Positions 5,987 to 6,092 of a DNA stretch of 6,092 nt are shown piece by piece. The translations under genes and the position numbers were made by a program. Numbering within the stretch: the first letter of the stretch is position 1; the number at the start of each line of letters is the position of its first letter. A model generated the notes under the pieces. It saw only the letters and a program-made list of their open reading frames with translations. It was not told the DNA's origin and did no database searches. Location: assembly GCA_003558335.1 (NCBI GenBank), contig PWMA01000112.1, forward strand, positions 1 through 6,092, written 5' to 3'. Source of the DNA: Candidatus Methanofastidiosia archaeon (GTDB lineage: Archaea > Methanobacteriota_B > Thermococci > Methanofastidiosales > Methanofastidiosaceae).

Positions 5987-6092
5987 TTACCACCTCTCCA
6001 GCAATAGAGGTATTCCTGCTGCAACGCCAGCAATAATATCTTCAGGTCTTGCAGGACATCCTGGAATATAGGCATCAACTGGAATAACTTCG
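5987..6092 (-). CDS. ehbM: Energy-converting hydrogenase B subunit M, [NiFe] hydrogenase small subunit (C-terminal part only)
   Basis: Only the last 34 residues lie in the window, beginning EVIPVDAYIPGCPARPEDII and ending at a TAA at 5989-5987. The VDAYIPGCPARPEDII stretch is the hallmark of NuoB-like small subunits: the cysteine of PGCPxRP is the last ligand of the [4Fe-4S] cluster that passes electrons to or from the NiFe site. The position directly upstream of the large subunit is as expected for ehbM-ehbN. The rest of the gene is beyond the right edge, so its length and other cysteine ligands cannot be checked. It has no start in the window and runs off at 6092. Confidence 0.9.
   Translation of the reverse strand, partial: EVIPVDAYIPGCPARPEDIIAGVAAGIPLLLERW
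5989..5997 (-). promoter_or_regulatory. Ribosome binding site deciding the ehbN start
   Basis: Read on the minus strand, AGAGGTGGT matches the consensus GGAGGTGAT at 7 of 9 positions within the last codons of ehbM. Its GAGGTG core ends 6 nt before the GTG at 5984, while the other candidate GTG (5993) lies within the core itself. This favours the shorter ehbN protein. Confidence 0.65.

Noticed and set aside
5838..6071. Plus-strand open frame of 77 codons
   Set aside because: It is antisense to ehbN and ehbM, both of which carry diagnostic cysteine motifs on the minus strand.

Overview
The window looks like a compact, AT-rich archaeal chromosome segment, most likely from a methanogen. Three things point there. 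A wybutosine-synthesis protein of the Taw3/TYW3 family is found only in archaea and eukaryotes. The minus-strand genes match the M-N-O-P end of energy-converting hydrogenase B (Ehb), a complex of hydrogen-dependent methanogens. The ribosome binding sites resemble the archaeal/bacterial consensus GGAGGTGAT. Ehb plus an AT-rich genome would fit Methanobacteriales, Methanococcales or Candidatus Methanofastidiosum-like lineages. The sequence alone does not decide between them.

Left half, plus strand (1-3418): four genes packed as one probable operon. They are hemC (hydroxymethylbilane synthase), a fused CobA-HemD protein (uroporphyrinogen-III C-methyltransferase plus uroporphyrinogen-III synthase), an ECF-transporter S component of unknown substrate, and taw3. 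Gene junctions are a 4-nt gap, an 8-bp overlap and a 1-nt gap. HemC and the fusion together take porphobilinogen to hydroxymethylbilane, uroporphyrinogen III and precorrin-2. Precorrin-2 is the branch point for siroheme, coenzyme F430 and cobamides (and haem by the siroheme route). The operon may begin upstream: the first 24 bases can be read as the end of another gene.

Centre (3419-3432): a 14-bp convergent junction made only of A, T and one G, flanked by T-runs in both directions. It is a plausible back-to-back terminator.

Right half, minus strand (6092-3433): the end of the hydrogenase small subunit (ehbM, cut by the window edge), then the NiFe large subunit (ehbN), the NuoH-like membrane subunit (ehbO) and the small protein EhbP. 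Junctions are -7 to +2 nt (depending on the ehbN start), 1-bp overlap and 0 nt. These encode the catalytic and membrane-anchoring end of a membrane-bound ion-translocating hydrogenase that reduces low-potential ferredoxin for biosynthesis. The cluster stops at ehbP, with no ehbQ before the convergent taw3.

There is no intergenic stretch over 300 bases, and I saw no RNA gene, mobile element, CRISPR array or long repeat. Most of the window is ordinary metabolism. The most notable points are the CobA-HemD fusion in an archaeal context and the orphan S component embedded in the tetrapyrrole operon.
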